DNA from: Drechslerella dactyloides | Taxonomy: Eukaryota > Ascomycota > Orbiliomycetes > Orbiliales > Orbiliaceae | Length of the DNA stretch: 64,000 nt | Direction of reading: 5' to 3' | NCBI GenBank assembly: GCA_020064725.1 | Contig: JAGTWJ010000003.1 | Coordinates: 2,976,001-3,040,000, forward strand | In this document: positions 47,561 to 60,934 of the stretch, in pieces | Layout: each line of letters opens with the position of its first letter | Numbering within the stretch: the stretch's first letter is position 1 | The notes under the pieces: model-generated | What the model saw: only the letters and a program-made list of their open reading frames with translations | Told to the model about the DNA's origin: nothing | Databases searched by the model: none | Translations under genes and position numbers: made by a program

Positions 47561-48089
47561 TAGGACCAGATCTGTGGTTTTTACGACGATTATCGCTGAC
47601 ATGACGCATAGTGCGCCTCTGTAGTACAGATATAGGCGAACTCAACAGACCCGTCACCGCCGAGCTCCAGCACCAACCGCAGGGCCTGAATCGCAGCATC
47701 AATGCCAATGCTTACTGTTCGGGTCTTTTGAAAAACAGCCGGCTCTTAAGGTGACGGCGAAGGAGACATGTTTTTGAGGGAAGAGTGTTACATCACGATA
47801 TCACTGTATCACCATTTTGTACGTACATGCGTAATCTTGAGATCAGCCGTGCTACATGTGGCTCTCTATAGATTGCCGGAAACAGGGACCGCCATGGCCA
47901 CGTAGACTAACTTCATAAGTTAAGAAGGTGCATAGCAAGACTAGACTAACGTTCCTGACACTTTGCTCGAAGGCCATAGACTCGGACGTAGAATGCGGTA
48001 GGCATAAATCGTGTGACTCGTTGACTTACCGAAAGGTCCCCATAACTCAGACTGACTACGCATGCTCGATGGAAATCGCAGAAGCCAGT
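47561..48089. other. intergenic region
   Basis: No supported feature beyond the end of the F-box relic and the 3' flank of the second I66 gene. Confidence 0.35.
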
Positions 48090-49114
48090 TTATCCTCGGA
48101 ATTCCTGTCCCTTACGCCTTCCTCGAAGCAATGCCTGTGACTTTCCGTCTTCCTGAAACGTGTCTTCGGTACAACCAGAGCGCCTGGATCCGCTACGCAC
48201 ATACCCATCATCTGCATCTGCGGCCATAAAGTGAAAGATCTGTTCCGATTCACCTGACGCCTTGCGTAACTCGATCTGGGATTTCAAGCGTCAGCATTCT
48301 GCCCACTATGCTAATCTCGAATACCAGCGGATGTTAAATCTCCAGAGCAGCAATAATTCCATCCGGCAGCAAAAGGGCTGACGTCTAACAATTACGGAGC
48401 TCACCTTGTGTCCACTGAACGTGGTATAGTTGCCGACATGCCAGTACAAGTCACTGTTTGGCACTTTTATTCTACATACAACGCCGCAGTACGTTAGCAG
48501 GGATATTATCACGAACTATCTGACTACAAGCACCATAAATGACAATATCGCACATCATGCAGAGATCAAGCAAAGGAGTACCCGCTCAGCTTAGCGGTGC
48601 GAATACTTCCCCAGATGCAAACGGTACAAGATGGTCTATCACTCACTTGAATATGTTTCTAGAATATCCGCCGACGCTTTCTATTTCCCAACCGAGCTCC
48701 CGGGCCATGTCTTCTTTGAGAAAAGCAACAGGGCCTTGGCCGTATCTGTCAATACCAGTAGGGGCACCAAGTGCTTTGAGCTGGTATACACCACTCTCAT
48801 TATTCTGTTGAATGAGCCACTGTCGTAGCCGTCAGTTTAATAGCTACAGCGAGGCACAGTCCTTTCCCTGAGGATATAACATATTTTCATCGCTACATTT
48901 AAAAGATATTTGGAGGCCCTTCACATTGACAGGGCTCAAAAATTGAAGCTGTATATCTGAGGAATCTACTCACGGATTCGTGCCCTCTGACACCTAGTGG
49001 AAGCTCCCAGATCGCCTTCGGGTGCAGTGATTTATCTTCTATACGAGCCCGAAATATGTATGGATTGCCAAAGCTGGCTGAGGTGATGTAGTAGCGGCCG
49101 TCTGGAAGGCTCAT
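48090..49114 (-). CDS. I66-type serine protease inhibitor, copy 2
   Basis: Four exons on the minus strand: 49114-48974, 48819-48647, 48471-48405 and 48275-48090 (188 residues). The layout and phases (0, 2, 0) match copy 1 at 21800-22531. Family pattern: LPDGRYYITSA, RIEDKSLHPKAIWELP, then WLIQQNNESGVYQLKALGAP, VAFLKEDM...LGWEIESV, FKIKVPNSDLYWHVG and IELRKASGESEQIFHFM. The C-terminal tail runs about 30 residues beyond the usual end (from ADADDGYVRS), so the last exon may be mis-spliced or extended. Intron 1 (154 nt) is longer than in copy 1. Similarity between the copies is only at pattern level, so the duplication is old. It may still be functional, since all splice sites and the frame are intact. 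Confidence 0.72.
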
Positions 49115-51336
49115 TTCGACGGCCCAACGGTAGCAGGGTTGATAGAAATGACGAGATATATAGCCTGCAGTACTTAAATTGCTGTGAGAAAGTCTAGTGT
49201 AAGTCTAAGGGCTCCTATGGACGGTTGAGGGCAAAGTGGAATTACGCGAGTGGCGAGCGAGGAACCATCTAATTTATAGCTGCATCCCAGGGGATTGAGA
49301 GTGCTCTTCATGTTGCCGTATCTCCTGCGTAGAGCGATGAGCAAGGCCTTAAGCATACAATCCTACCTATTCTTGTGATATCGAGTTAGTTACGTTGGAT
49401 CTCATGGAGCCGGCTGTGACCCGACTAATTGTACATTGCCTAACAGTGTCCGGGAATGGCACTCCGTACGCGTAGGTACCTCGTACAACCACACCCTTCA
49501 TGATATACCCACCCCAAGTACTCACCCTAAACGTCCTAGTGAGCGAGACGCACATTATATGCACGTACAAATGTATTTCGGAGTTTCACTTGGTTTCATC
49601 AGGCCGGTTGGTTAACGTCCGACAAATGCAGTGTCAGTTGCAACTTGGTCACGAAACAATCGCCAGAGGCCTGGTATTTTCTGAAAATGTTTGGCAATCA
49701 GCCAGCACATTTTAACCTACATCGTTCCACACTGCAGATGTCCCAAGCTAGATAGCTCCCTGCTGGACGAGTTCGAACTCTTCATACGGGATCGAAATTA
49801 TGTACTGGCATCAACGCTCAGCCCTAACACTCAAGCTATATATCTAACTCCCGCTATGGTCATCAATTAGGCCATAAGTAATTTCGAATGAAAGAAAATG
49901 CATATGGTGTCGTCAATTGCAACTGTAGGTTGGGCACCCTCGTTCGTTTGGGCGGCAAGTAATACTGGACATGTGACACCGGTACACCGGAATCCACGCT
50001 TTGCGGCGAGACCTCGAGGTACAGCAGTCGTTCCCCCGCGTTATGTGGAACGTTACTCGCGGTCCGGTATTCGCCTTCCGCTTCCCGCCACTAGCGCACC
50101 CTATAAACTTAAACGGTAAGCATTACCTCCTTGTTCATGCCGAGATTAATTGTCGCGAAATATAATGCGTATTAAAACTGAGTGTGTCCATGTGCTTGAA
50201 ATTGAAAGCTTGCATCTAGGCGCATTGGTTATCAACTCTCCAAAAATTGCTTGTCCAGCGAACGGATTTAAAGACTAACCCTTCCCCCAAATCCAGTTGA
50301 GTCTACGCCAATGTCTCATAGATGCTACTTCAGTGGCCTGAGCAGCTGAAATTATCCGATATCCTACACGGTAGGTACACTTCCACCCGGGTGATCAGCG
50401 AGAAGTGAAAAATCCATTTTACAAAGGTATGCACGAAAATAAAGAGAAAATTAGAATGTGAAGCAGGACCTGTGACAATAAGGACTGCATGCATTCGCAA
50501 ATTCGCACAAATTCAATTATCGACTTCCACAACCGTTGAACAAGTTACACTCCGCATGATGCTCAGAGACCAGTAGGATGACTAGAGCGCACAGATGAAA
50601 TCTCGACCCCGCCATCCTCTTCTTTATGAGGCCCGTAGAACGGACTTGGTCACACGTTCTCCCAGCCATCTTATATTTAGAAAGACCGTCGATATATTTA
50701 CGTCCGCACGTCTTTAAGAACTAGGTCGGAAACGCAATTTTGTATACTAACATGCCGTGATATCTGGAATTCTCCTCAATTTATTAGTTAGAATCTCGAG
50801 GACACGGAGAAACGAGTTCAAGATGGTGGGAGGCCTAATGGACAAGGGGTAATTCAAGCTAGATTAACTTCAATATGTGCTATGTTGAATTGGCAGCCAC
50901 TCTAGTTTATTCCATTTTTAAATTTTCCATTATTTATTTACAAAATCGGTATTTGTGTCTTGTGGATATTCAAGGATTTAAAGGATAACCCCATACGTGC
51001 ATAGGGACCGGATTTTTGATATATACCACTCAATAGTGAGCTTTATGTCTACGCGCTACGCGCCGGAGCCAACCCGAGTCAGTCAGAGGACCATATATTC
51101 GGATCTTCGTATTAATCCAATCTCGATCTAGAAAAGCAATAGTTACATAATGCCATGTTGAACCGTTCTAATCCCCCACGATTATTATATCATCCTCTAT
51201 TTTCTGAAGGAACCAAGGGAAAAAGGGCAGGTAATGGCACACGCGACTGCTGTTATTATTCTTCTGCGGCAAGATCGGACAATCGCTGGACAAACGTTAC
51301 CTCACTTGACGGTCAGGGTCAAGAACAGTAGACCAA
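49115..51336. other. 2.2-kb intergenic region, AT-rich
   Basis: No convincing gene on either strand. It separates the divergent or tandem minus-strand genes I66 copy 2 and F-box protein 5 and is notably AT-rich from about 50100 to 51200. No repeats long enough to suggest an element were seen. Confidence 0.35.
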
Positions 51337-53274
51337 TCAGTCAGAGAAATAGTCGGAATAACGATCTGGTGGCAGTGCTACCCAGAAATTCCTTGCAGAG
51401 AGCCAATGTCGGCAACCTCCAGCCTTCCCTGACAAAGCGCAGCACTTTATATCCATCACATCGCGGTCGCCCAATTGGTCGGCCCAGCTCCACAGCACCG
51501 CATCCGGACCCTCTAACCCAAGCCCTATAAGCGGAGCCTCAGAGTACGACTTCAAGATCCTGTGAGAAGGAAGCCTGGTGTCAGCATGGATCGGGAATAT
51601 ATGCCAAAAGCATATCTTCTTGGAGCCAAAGGGGCCCAGCTCGTTCGGACGTCTATGGCAACGTAATGTCTGGGAAACCGTCGAAAGCATATCTTGTCCA
51701 AGAGAAAGCAACTTTAATTTGAGAGTATTCAGTCGCCCTAAACAGTAAAAGAACACGTCCGTCCTTATTTTGATCTGGTCGATTCCTTTCTGTTCAGTCT
51801 TGAGGGCTTTCCGGACGGATATAGTCAAGCATTCTAGACTTTGAGGGAGATGTGAAGCTAGTTCGTCCTGCAGGAACGAAATACAACGTCAACTACGATG
51901 CTCAAAGCTACGCGGTAGATACCGGAGAGGGAGCTTGAATATAAATACCATAGAGTAATGTCCGAGAAAAGAGTCGCCACAAGTCGGAATCCCCATCACC
52001 GCTGAAGCAATATCATCGGTTGCCCACCAGTCGTGCAGCTTCAGCTTCACTAGGTTTCGAAAGGGCAATACGTTTTCAATCAACCAACCGGTCTCATCGA
52101 CTTCAAACATAAAATGGGCCAGTCGGAGTGACCTGAGCTTTTCGTTGTGAGACTTCCGGAGCTCGCGCAGGTTCTTGCGTCCTTTCCGCTCACATGGTCG
52201 GTCTATCGTCATATGCGTAACGCCATTCAATATGGGAATGGATCGTCGCGGCCGGTACCCAGCTGACTCTGGGAGGCTCTCCTCAACTGAAAACCACAGA
52301 AATCTTTCGATGACATCCGTATGTCGAAGCGCAAAGTTTCTGAAGAGTTGCTCAACGGGGAATTGTTTCTTTTCGCCAGTTCTGCCACCTGGATACAGAA
52401 GAAAAGTCGACGCAAGGAAACCTTGGGGTAAGGTGAGTTCCAGCCGCCGCATAGTGGGAATGAACAATGAATCGGCCACACTCTCAATGTCTTCGGGGAA
52501 CATCGGGGCAATTGAACGTAGAGGAGAGGTCTGAATCATTGGGTTCGTCCGATCAATGAAGAGACAGAAGCATTCTAGTCTCGGCGTCCGTCGGAGATAC
52601 TGACATACCAGCGTCAGTAAAGGCGGATAGAACCGATTCAATGCAGCATCCAAAGGATCGAATCGACTCCAGGTAATTTTCAGCTCTTTCATTTTTGGAA
52701 ACGTTGGAACTGGCATGAATTGACGAACTCCGTGAAGGTAGCAATAGAAATCCATGAGCTCCAGCTGGAGGTATTGAAGGTTTTCCGCGAAATCGGAAGG
52801 GGCGTCAAGGAACGATATATCAACATATAGCGAACGTAAGGCTGATGGTGCTTCGGCAATATCTTTGGCCATCTTTCTGGCCATCTGGATTTGATCTTGA
52901 AACTGCTGGTGATCGGGATCATTTTCAGGGTCTGAGTCATTGTCCTCATCGTTCTCTTGGTCGAATGATTTCAAGCGTAGAGTAAGAGACCGAACCAGGC
53001 CGCCCATCGGTTCCTTACTGAAGGAATTGAGCCTTAGACGAACGTCGTCCCACTGTCGACATTCCACGGCATGGAAAAGGTTACTGTTCTTCGGTCGTGG
53101 AGATTTTGCGAATAACGTTAAATCGCAGTCAGCCCACAGAAGGCGTCTAGCCGCGTCATTGAACGAGCGACACGTCAGAGCCACTGGGACAAGCTCCCAT
53201 CGTCGGAGGTTCTGGAATATCGGCTGCAACAGCTCCAAGGGAATATGGTTGAATGGTCGGTACTGAGTAGACAT
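51337..53274 (-). CDS. F-box/leucine-rich protein 5
   Basis: Two exons (53274-51949 and 51867-51337) give 618 residues; the intron has a GTATTT donor and a CCTGCAG acceptor and joins HYSM to DELASHLPQSLECL in frame. Residues about 8-50 form an uninterrupted F-box (FNHIPLELLQPIFQNLRRWELVPVALTCRSFNDAARRLLW). The F-box is not split by an intron here, unlike most of its neighbours. An acidic insert (QENDEDNDSDPENDPD) lies near residues 105-122, then leucine-rich strands (LRSLYVDISF, LQYLQLEL, MKELKITW, MRRLELTL, LRSLRLAHF, LVKLKLHDW, LNTLKLKLL). It is the only minus-strand F-box gene in the cluster. Confidence 0.83.
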
Positions 53275-54717
53275 GGTGACACCGAAGATGCTAGGGGGAA
53301 GAAATCATCAAATGCGTGGAGAAGGATAGATGAAAGATAGTTAAGTGCATGGCATATGGTAGCCGCTAGATGGTTGTGGTGTAAGAAGAAGTTCAAGAGG
53401 TGAAGTTGTATAAAGCGATTATCGACAGCACGCGATCTCGATCGACGCCAAACAATGAATGGTGAACAAAGAGAGCTGCTAGCTGCCGTGACAGGGGCCA
53501 CTTCCAGATCGGGGCGTGCAGTGCTCGCCAAGACACCCCCCTGTACGATCAGTGCCTGAATGACCCACCCAACATGGCCAACACCAACATGCAACATCAC
53601 GTATTCAGCACCCAACTGTTCAGCGAGCTCGAGAGCGCTCTCTTCTTCATATATCGGTGGTATTTATTCTTTTCAACATGTTTATGTATTAAAAATCACT
53701 AATTCGAGTACCCATCCAACCTCTACAAGTTTTACAACGTGAAGTGGCAAAACTTCAAGTCCAAGTCCATACCTGAATGCGCGCGAATGCACAGGATGGA
53801 ACCAAAGAGCCGCTTTTGGTTGCAGACTCGTGAAGCTCCCGGAATCGGTATGTATATGAGTCCTTCGACATAGGCACAATACCACGAGAAGGATGACCCC
53901 GGATACTCCCAGCAATTAATCGAATTTCTTAACAATCCGAGGATCGATCGCTTCCTATCTCTGAAGAGTCAGTTGATATATTTATGCCATATCACATGGT
54001 GGACACTCTTGTATATAATGCCGGCAGAGTCCACCCGCAATCCTATAGAACTGTGCCCATGGTTACTTCATAAGTCCTGGTAGAATATTGATCGTATGTC
54101 CTTCATCTTACAATACTCGTAGGGTATAGTATACTTTCCTTACAAGGAATAAGGCTTAATCATATATCGTGTAGCCAAACGTTCGACTTCATCACCAGCT
54201 CTAGTAACATACAAATTTGCAAACGCGAGGTTATTGCAAATTCTCCGCTTGATTCTTATACATGCTGAATCAGAACGTCAATTCTTAAGAAACTAGTAAC
54301 GGTACATCGATCTGCTTGACCACACTGGACTTCTCAGTATACATCAAGAGTTGGAATATCACTTACTTATACCGCTCAGAGCGAAGTACGATGGCTGAAG
54401 AAAGAACGGGCTACCTTTTCACCGTGGGCCCGAGACTGCTATCGGTCAACCGAACGGCAATCCCAGCATTAAGCATCGCCTACCTAAAACGCCCGTGTTG
54501 GAGTGCATCTACACGTTGACATAAGAATCGGCAGTATGCTGCCGTTCATCTTGTCCTTGAAAGCCGTGCTTAGCACAGCGGGTATTTCAATAACCAGTCA
54601 CAGCGGCACACGACTCTACAGAATTCACCCACGACATGTAAAGACACCAGCAACATCATCCATTATTCTATCCTCAACCATCATCACTTGCAGGGATACC
54701 GAATAGGCTTATCGACC
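53275..54717. promoter_or_regulatory. divergent promoter region between two F-box genes
   Basis: 1.4 kb between F-box genes 5 and 6. AT-rich in the centre; short frames lack support. Presumably holds both promoters. Confidence 0.4.
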
Positions 54718-56792
54718 ATGGCAGACTCTGCATCTCCATCATCTCCAAATGGGGACACCAATGATCTGCCCCGCGTACCCCCTATCGATCGCGTTCCCAA
54801 TGAGATTCTACAACAGATATTTGAATGGCTGCCAGTGAGTCCCACCCATATGTTAATGCATCTTGAATTCATCCGAAACAGCATAGGCTTTCTAACAGGG
54901 CTGCTGTCAATAGAAGGACTACGTCAAAACAGGTGGTCTTCATGCCGCCTGTCTTGTGAACAAGAAATTCAATAGCGTCGGGACCGCCGTCCTGTATCAG
55001 CGCGTAGTGGTCAGGTTTGACCATCCGTTCGGCATCAGCCCAGAGCGACTTCGTGCCCTCGACAATTTCCCAGTCTCCGCAGGCAGGTATGTCAAAGAGC
55101 TGCATCTCGAACGAGAGGACCCATCACAGAAAGAGATTTTCCGCCGCCACTGTATGCTTTGGTCAAATTGGAACCGCGATACTTTGAGAAACATTCATGA
55201 GACACTGGACAGGCTTCGATCGTTTGTAACAACAGTTTTGTCAGAACATACTCTCCGTAAGATCCGGTATGTATAGTCTTCTAGCTAAGGATAGCGTGTT
55301 CTTAGTGTATGCAGGATGTGTAGTCAGATTACTAACCATCTCTTGGTGCTATGTTCGGGCCCAACTAGGATTGACATTGGAAAGAATGAGGGCTTCGACG
55401 TGAGAATCCTGTCTGAGAACCACGTCGGCCTCCTGTCCATCATGATTCGGGCGCGTGCGATTCCAGCACCATACTTCAACGACCTCCTTGAAGAGTTCTT
55501 CCGACCTCAGAGTTTCCCACGCGAGACTTCTCTGGTTTGCAGCAGAGGACCAAACTCACCACAGGGAGTCTTGGAGATCGGCTTCGAAATTCTTGGCGCT
55601 AATGCCGCGGCTCTCAGTGCATTTGACATTGCTTTCCAACATCAGGCGACATTGCAATCGCTGTTTTTGAGTCTTCCTTTGATAGATACTACGATCTCCG
55701 ATATGCTTGAATCTGCACAGTCGAAACAACTATTCCAACCAATTTTCGACAGCTTGGACGCGCTCAAGGAAGACCCAGCATTGATTCTCCCTAGTGTCTT
55801 CCCAGTATTTCCGGCACTCAAGAAGGTCTTTGTAGCGCACCTTTGCGACAATATTGAGCCTCATATTGGTCTTGTGAGACTGTTCATACCGGTCGAAAAC
55901 TTGAAGACGTTGCGATTGTGCAGTTGCGAACCACCAGGACCAGAATACGCCGCCGCCTTTCGAGCGATAGTCAATCTGAAAGAGCTAGCGATAGTGAATT
56001 CTGGCGGGATCCCGGAGATTAGTGCGGCGTTGAAGCAATTCCAGCGAAACCACCTCGAAGTTCTAATACTCGTATTTCCCCCGGACAATGACACTCACTG
56101 GGGAGAAAAGTATCTAGCACGAGGGCTGATACTGAAACACGCGGGGACACTTCGAATTCTGTGGCTCGAAAGCCGACTTGTGAGTTGAATACCCATTCAT
56201 AGCGCACACTTGAAGAACTACTCTTAGTCTACAAATTAGCTATGGAACGAGTTTCGGAAATAGTTGAAGTAGCACGTATGCTAACACTTTCGTGTTTCTC
56301 AAGGGCCGTCAGATTTTCCCACTCAAAAACATCCCCGCGGCATCATGGTCTCCACCAGAGTTCAACCTCTACGATCTCAATCAGCTTCCAAGACTAGAAG
56401 AGTTATGCGCCGCTGTCGACCATGAGGGCCTAAAAGAGCTACAGGTAAGAATAGCGGTTGTATGGGGTATCTAGCATCAGAACTATATGGCTAAGTTTTC
56501 GCATTAGCTGCCTCGCATCAGACAGCTCCAATTGATGGACCAGACATATCCAGATCGCTATGTCAATAGGCAAGAACTGAGGGCCTTCATAGAACGTCAC
56601 GAGCAATACGCTGGACGACGTTACCGGTTGGAAGTGGTGATCTGGGGCGACCATAAAGAAGAGCAGGTCTACTACATTCAGCCAGGTGTCCGGCAACCTA
56701 ACCGAGCCTTTTGGGAGGCGAACCGTCAGGAAATAGCGATAGAATATCCCCACCTACGATTGTGGCAGTTAAGCTTGCACTACAACTGGTGA
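54718..56792 (+). CDS. F-box/leucine-rich protein 6
   Basis: Exons 54718-54834, 54914-55266, 55315-56179, 56304-56444 and 56508-56792 give 586 residues, all in frame. After a Ser/Pro-rich leader, the F-box spans intron 1 (RVPNEILQQIFEWLP joined to KDYVKTGGLHAACLVNKKFNSVGTAVLYQRV). Leucine-rich strands include VKELHLER, LLSIMIRA, LKTLRLCSC, LKELAIVN, LEVLILVF, LRILWLES, LEELCAAV and IRQLQLMD. The C-terminus (RRYRLEVVIWGDHKEEQVYYIQPG) resembles the RRLEVIAFGK...YYHVNPP block of the F-box-less 41370 protein, which supports common ancestry within the cluster. Confidence 0.82.
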
Positions 56793-57287
56793 CCATCCCA
56801 ACTAACTGTCGTATCATCGAAGGAAGGAGAACTTTATTCACCAATGACGATGTGGGACGTTTTCCAGCTTTGATGATCTATATGTGGTACCTGCACCCGA
56901 CTCTTTCAATCTCTATTTTTAATCCCCACTTCTCCCAATCACTGATTATTCTTTATACCTCATTCGAACTTTATTCTGTGTTTTTGAATATCTTCTAAAC
57001 TCCCTTCATTGACTCTTCCCTCCACTCTTATACTATCCCACTTCTTGTTTCGGCATAAGATCCAACCAATCTCCCTCTTTATGCATAATGTACATAAATT
57101 TGGATTGTTCGGGGTGCAGGCAGAGCTTACTTCTGTGTAAGTAGCTATTGAGTCTAGGAATGAAAGTATGTTGAGTCTTGAAACTTGTATTTAGATTTGC
57201 TTCCATCGGATATTAACGGTTAAGCCATGGCTAGCCATCCTTGCGAAGGCCATATCATATCCGACAGCAATAACGCTATAGTAAGGA
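56793..57287. terminator. convergent 3' flanks
   Basis: Short spacer between the 3' ends of F-box gene 6 (plus) and the amidohydrolase (minus). T-rich from 56920; presumably includes both polyadenylation regions. Confidence 0.35.
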
Positions 57288-58966
57288 CTAAATATCAGGG
57301 AATTTGTTCCAATCGAGGCGGAATACGGCACCCAACGCTTCCAATCCCATATCGTAGTTCAGCTTGCTAGCCCTACCCTCGACAGCTTGAAAGCTCTTAT
57401 CCAACTCTCGCGCAACGTCCGACCAGGTCAACTTGGCTCCCCCATCTCCTTCTACAGGCAGCAATTTTCCGTCTCTCTTCCGGATAATTCCATCCACGAT
57501 AACAGTCTCCACATCTTTGACGCTCGAATGCATGACAATTGAGGCAATGGGGTTTTTCACAGCGCCACAGACCATGGCCGGTGACTGACCATCGAAGATG
57601 ATTAGGTCTGCAAGCTTGCCTTCCGCGATCGAACCGATCTGACCTTCCATCTTGCAAGCTCTGGCACCTTTGATTGTAGCCAGATTGAAGGCATCCTCGA
57701 CAGTCTGCTTGCAGGTCCAAGGATTCTCACCCTTATCGACGTAGTTCTGATTGAACCTGCCCCTCTCAGCCTGCAACCCCACTCTCATCTGCGTGATCAT
57801 ATCGCCAGCACCTGACGAGTGACAATCAACCCCCAAACTCGCACAGGCTCTGACCCGTGCATCGTATGCCATTGGCATGCCATGCCCCATTTGTAGCTCT
57901 GTCATCGGCGTCGACGATATTGACATACCATGCTTCCTGACCAGCGCGGCCTCTTCGTCGTCCATCTGATTGCCGTGCGAGATCAAGATATCCGGGCCTG
58001 CAAGTCCCTGCTCATCCATAAGCCTGACGGAAGATTGTTGACCGACCACAGGCATGCGCATCCAATGGAGGGTGATGAGTTTGGATCCAGCGTCGCGCAC
58101 GGACTTGAAAATCTTCTGGTTTACCTCTGGTGGCATGAAGAGCGCGTCATAGCCGAAGCCGAGCTGCACACGCCCATCCGCATAAGGCCCCCCTGCAGCC
58201 AGCTTATTGAAGTGCTCCATGAACCAGGGAGGAAGGATTTCCTCAGCTAGTTTGAATTTGTCTTCGGTCCAATCCTCCACACGGAAAGTTGTAGAATAGC
58301 AGAAAATCGAGCGCATCCCGGAGCGGATGGAGGCTGTCAGGGCAGCGTCGGCTGCAGGGATTTGTACCAACTCAATTAGCAAAACCGCACTCCAAAGTCG
58401 CTGAATAGGAACACTGTACCATGTTGAGGAGAGTATACGGAATGGCTGTGATCCACAACTGTCGTGACCCCAGCGTCCACAAGCTCCATCATCCCGGCCA
58501 GTTGGCCTATTAATACATCCTCGGCCTGGTACGCATAAACGGCGACGTTGCCTGATGAGGCAAGCAATTAGCTTAAGTTATTTCGGTTTTGGGGTATATG
58601 CCTATATGGCACGCAAATATAGCGCTAGCTTACCGGTCGGCATATACTCTAGAAGCATCTGGTTTGCATGTCTGCCTTTCAATTGCGTTTGCCTGAATGT
58701 ATACGCGCTTCTATCAGCTACGCGATTGCACAATCGTGATCCTACGACTTCAAGACGTACCAGAGATGGTGGTGAGTATCGACGAATCCCGGAGAGATTA
58801 GTTTGCCCGTGCAATCGAGCACCTCTGCGTCATCAGCCGAGAGTGACTTTCCGATTTTCTCGATATTGTTGCCCACTATCAGGATATCCGTTTTCTCGGC
58901 GACAACAACGTCACCCTCCTGGTGTATCAAGGCTGTGCCGCCACGAAGAAGGATAGACTTGGCCAT
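57288..58966 (-). CDS. metal-dependent amidohydrolase (chlorohydrolase/deaminase type)
   Basis: Four exons (58966-58761, 58692-58634, 58551-58420, 58351-57288) give 486 residues. Metal-ligand motifs of the amidohydrolase superfamily appear in order: the HxH of FVDTHHHLW, the third His in ITLHWMRM, the fourth His in LISHGNQ, and the Asp of GVDCHSSGAGD. They are preceded by the N-terminal strand cap (LLRGGTALIHQEGD) and followed by GSIAEGKLADLIIFDG, the typical C-terminal beta-sandwich return. The DHSHSVYSP segment also fits. This is the ATZ/TRZ, cytosine- or guanine-deaminase-like group. The substrate cannot be told from sequence; a cyclic amidine or heterocycle is likely. The 59-nt exon 2 is small but preserves the conserved WQTQLKG stretch. 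Confidence 0.9.
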
Positions 58967-60016
58967 ATTTCATGTAATATCCCGATCGTTGTGTTGTCTC
59001 TTCGTTAAAGGTTTGAGGCAGGAATTAGCGCTATATCTAGACCGTGCTACCGCCGATAAAGTCGAGATCCCAGAGCTTCCGGCAAGATGAATCGACCAAT
59101 ATGTAGATGCTCACGTATGTTTTTGTCCATTGGGTCCATGGCGGAAGTCAGTGCATCTTTATACAGCTGATCAGCGTCAATATACATGTATACAATGCAC
59201 ATGCACTAGCGTGCTGTGGTGTCAATCGCGGCTCTCCACAATGCAACCCGCGTGCATCCGATCGCTGTTTGTCGTTCTCCATGACAAACCCACGCACGAA
59301 ACAGGAAATCGCGTCCCCAGATTCCTGCGGAAGTCCCAAAATCTGTGTGAATACCCCATATTCAATCTGATATGTGCCGAGCCACTCATATGCACGTATG
59401 GTTCTCATTGTGAGTTGATTACCCATCGCTGATAAATCCCGTTGTTCTTATGAACGGAAACAGAGCGATAGATTTAACTTAGATAGGCGCTAGCTTTGCA
59501 GCTTCGAACCCGAAATAGCTCGGTGGGACCGCAGGTCAAGCCACTTCACTCTAATGATACTTGTAAAGAGGCCGAGTCCGCGAATTTGTGAGCCAACCGG
59601 CCAAAAAGGGCATTTTCATCATCATCCCAACAGGTTGAGTAGAGCCCAGATAACAGCAAGCGGCCTGTTTTCCAAAATATGAGTTGAACGGCCAACAATC
59701 GGTGCACATGATAAATTTCTAGTTGGGGGCGTTTTTATTGAAGCATTTGCAGGATTCCTGATGATTTACGTAATGACGCCGCAACGTGCGCAACCCAGAC
59801 CCGCTGCTGCCAGTTGAACGATCTAATCTTGGCAAATATATGCGGAGTTGGTCAAATTGATCGAGCTCGAGCAGCGCTTTAGCTGAGAGAAAGTATCGAG
59901 TTGCGCGCGACGAAATAGGTTGTAGTGGGTCGACTTTTATCGACGTCATCCCATGGCCAAATAGAGAACCGGCATTGCATTTCCAATCAAAGGTTGTAAA
60001 TGATACTCTTTGCTGA

Positions 60017-60044
60017 ATTTCTTAGATGAACTCTTCTAAGAAAT
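60017..60044. repeat. 10-bp perfect inverted repeat
   Basis: ATTTCTTAGA at 60017-60026 and TCTAAGAAAT at 60035-60044, with an 8-nt loop. Could form a hairpin or be a protein site; function unknown. Confidence 0.5.
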
Positions 60045-60934
60045 GTCAACTGGGCCGTCTATGGTCTCACAGCGGCCATCTAGTATAACACTGAGTCGGC
60101 ACTTTCAACACCGTATCATTGTATAACACCTCAATCTACTAAGACATGTGTTCTGTGAACAGACATTAAGCATAATTGATAAGGACTTATTGCTAGCGGT
60201 CTTCCTTAAAAAGAGCCGTTTTCGTGCTGTCTGATATCTAGTTCAGGCAGACAATTGTGTACGTGCCTGTCGACTGTCATGTAGAATTAAAGCCCCACTG
60301 ACTGTGTAACGCGGCGTAAGCCTTGGCTTTCTTGGGTAAGGCAACAATAGTCACAACTGCACAGAAGACTGCAGTATCAGCAGATCCCGCGCCAAGCATC
60401 AATGACAAGCTTGCGACAAGAACGGTCTCTTCAATCCAATTCAGGTCGCATTTCCTTCTGCTCTCTTTCATCCAATTCTATAATATATAAGACTTCCACG
60501 AGTTTGTTAAGATTGACGACGCGGACTGTACACCGCCAGCATACACGCCTCTCCGAGTTGCGTTGGCCAACAAGCAAATGCCGGCTTGGCTGACGCTATT
60601 CTTGTCGCACCTTCCTCCCAAGCCACATCATATCCGGCCGAAGTCACTGGAATGGATCCCTTGCACGGGACGAGAATACCAGCGGTGTCGCACATGCCCG
60701 GCAGTTAGGACACCTCCGTCAGACGGTCGATCGAAAGCCGTGTCTGCACGTTACGCAAGACGGGCCTCAATTTTCCCATGATGGCATTCATCCAATTACG
60801 AATGCCCTGGCGCGGTAGTCTCGGGGACGCTACCCTCCGATGTACTGGCGCAGCTTCTTCGGCCTTCCCGTTAACTTCTTGGCTCGGTACCTTGGTAGGC
60901 TCGTATGACGCGTGGGTTGGCGGCTTTGCGCGAT

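Noticed and set aside
48539..48828. Plus-strand frames of 65-90 codons
   Set aside because: They are opposite-strand shadows of exon 2 of I66 copy 2 on the minus strand, which fits a known family and has good splice sites.
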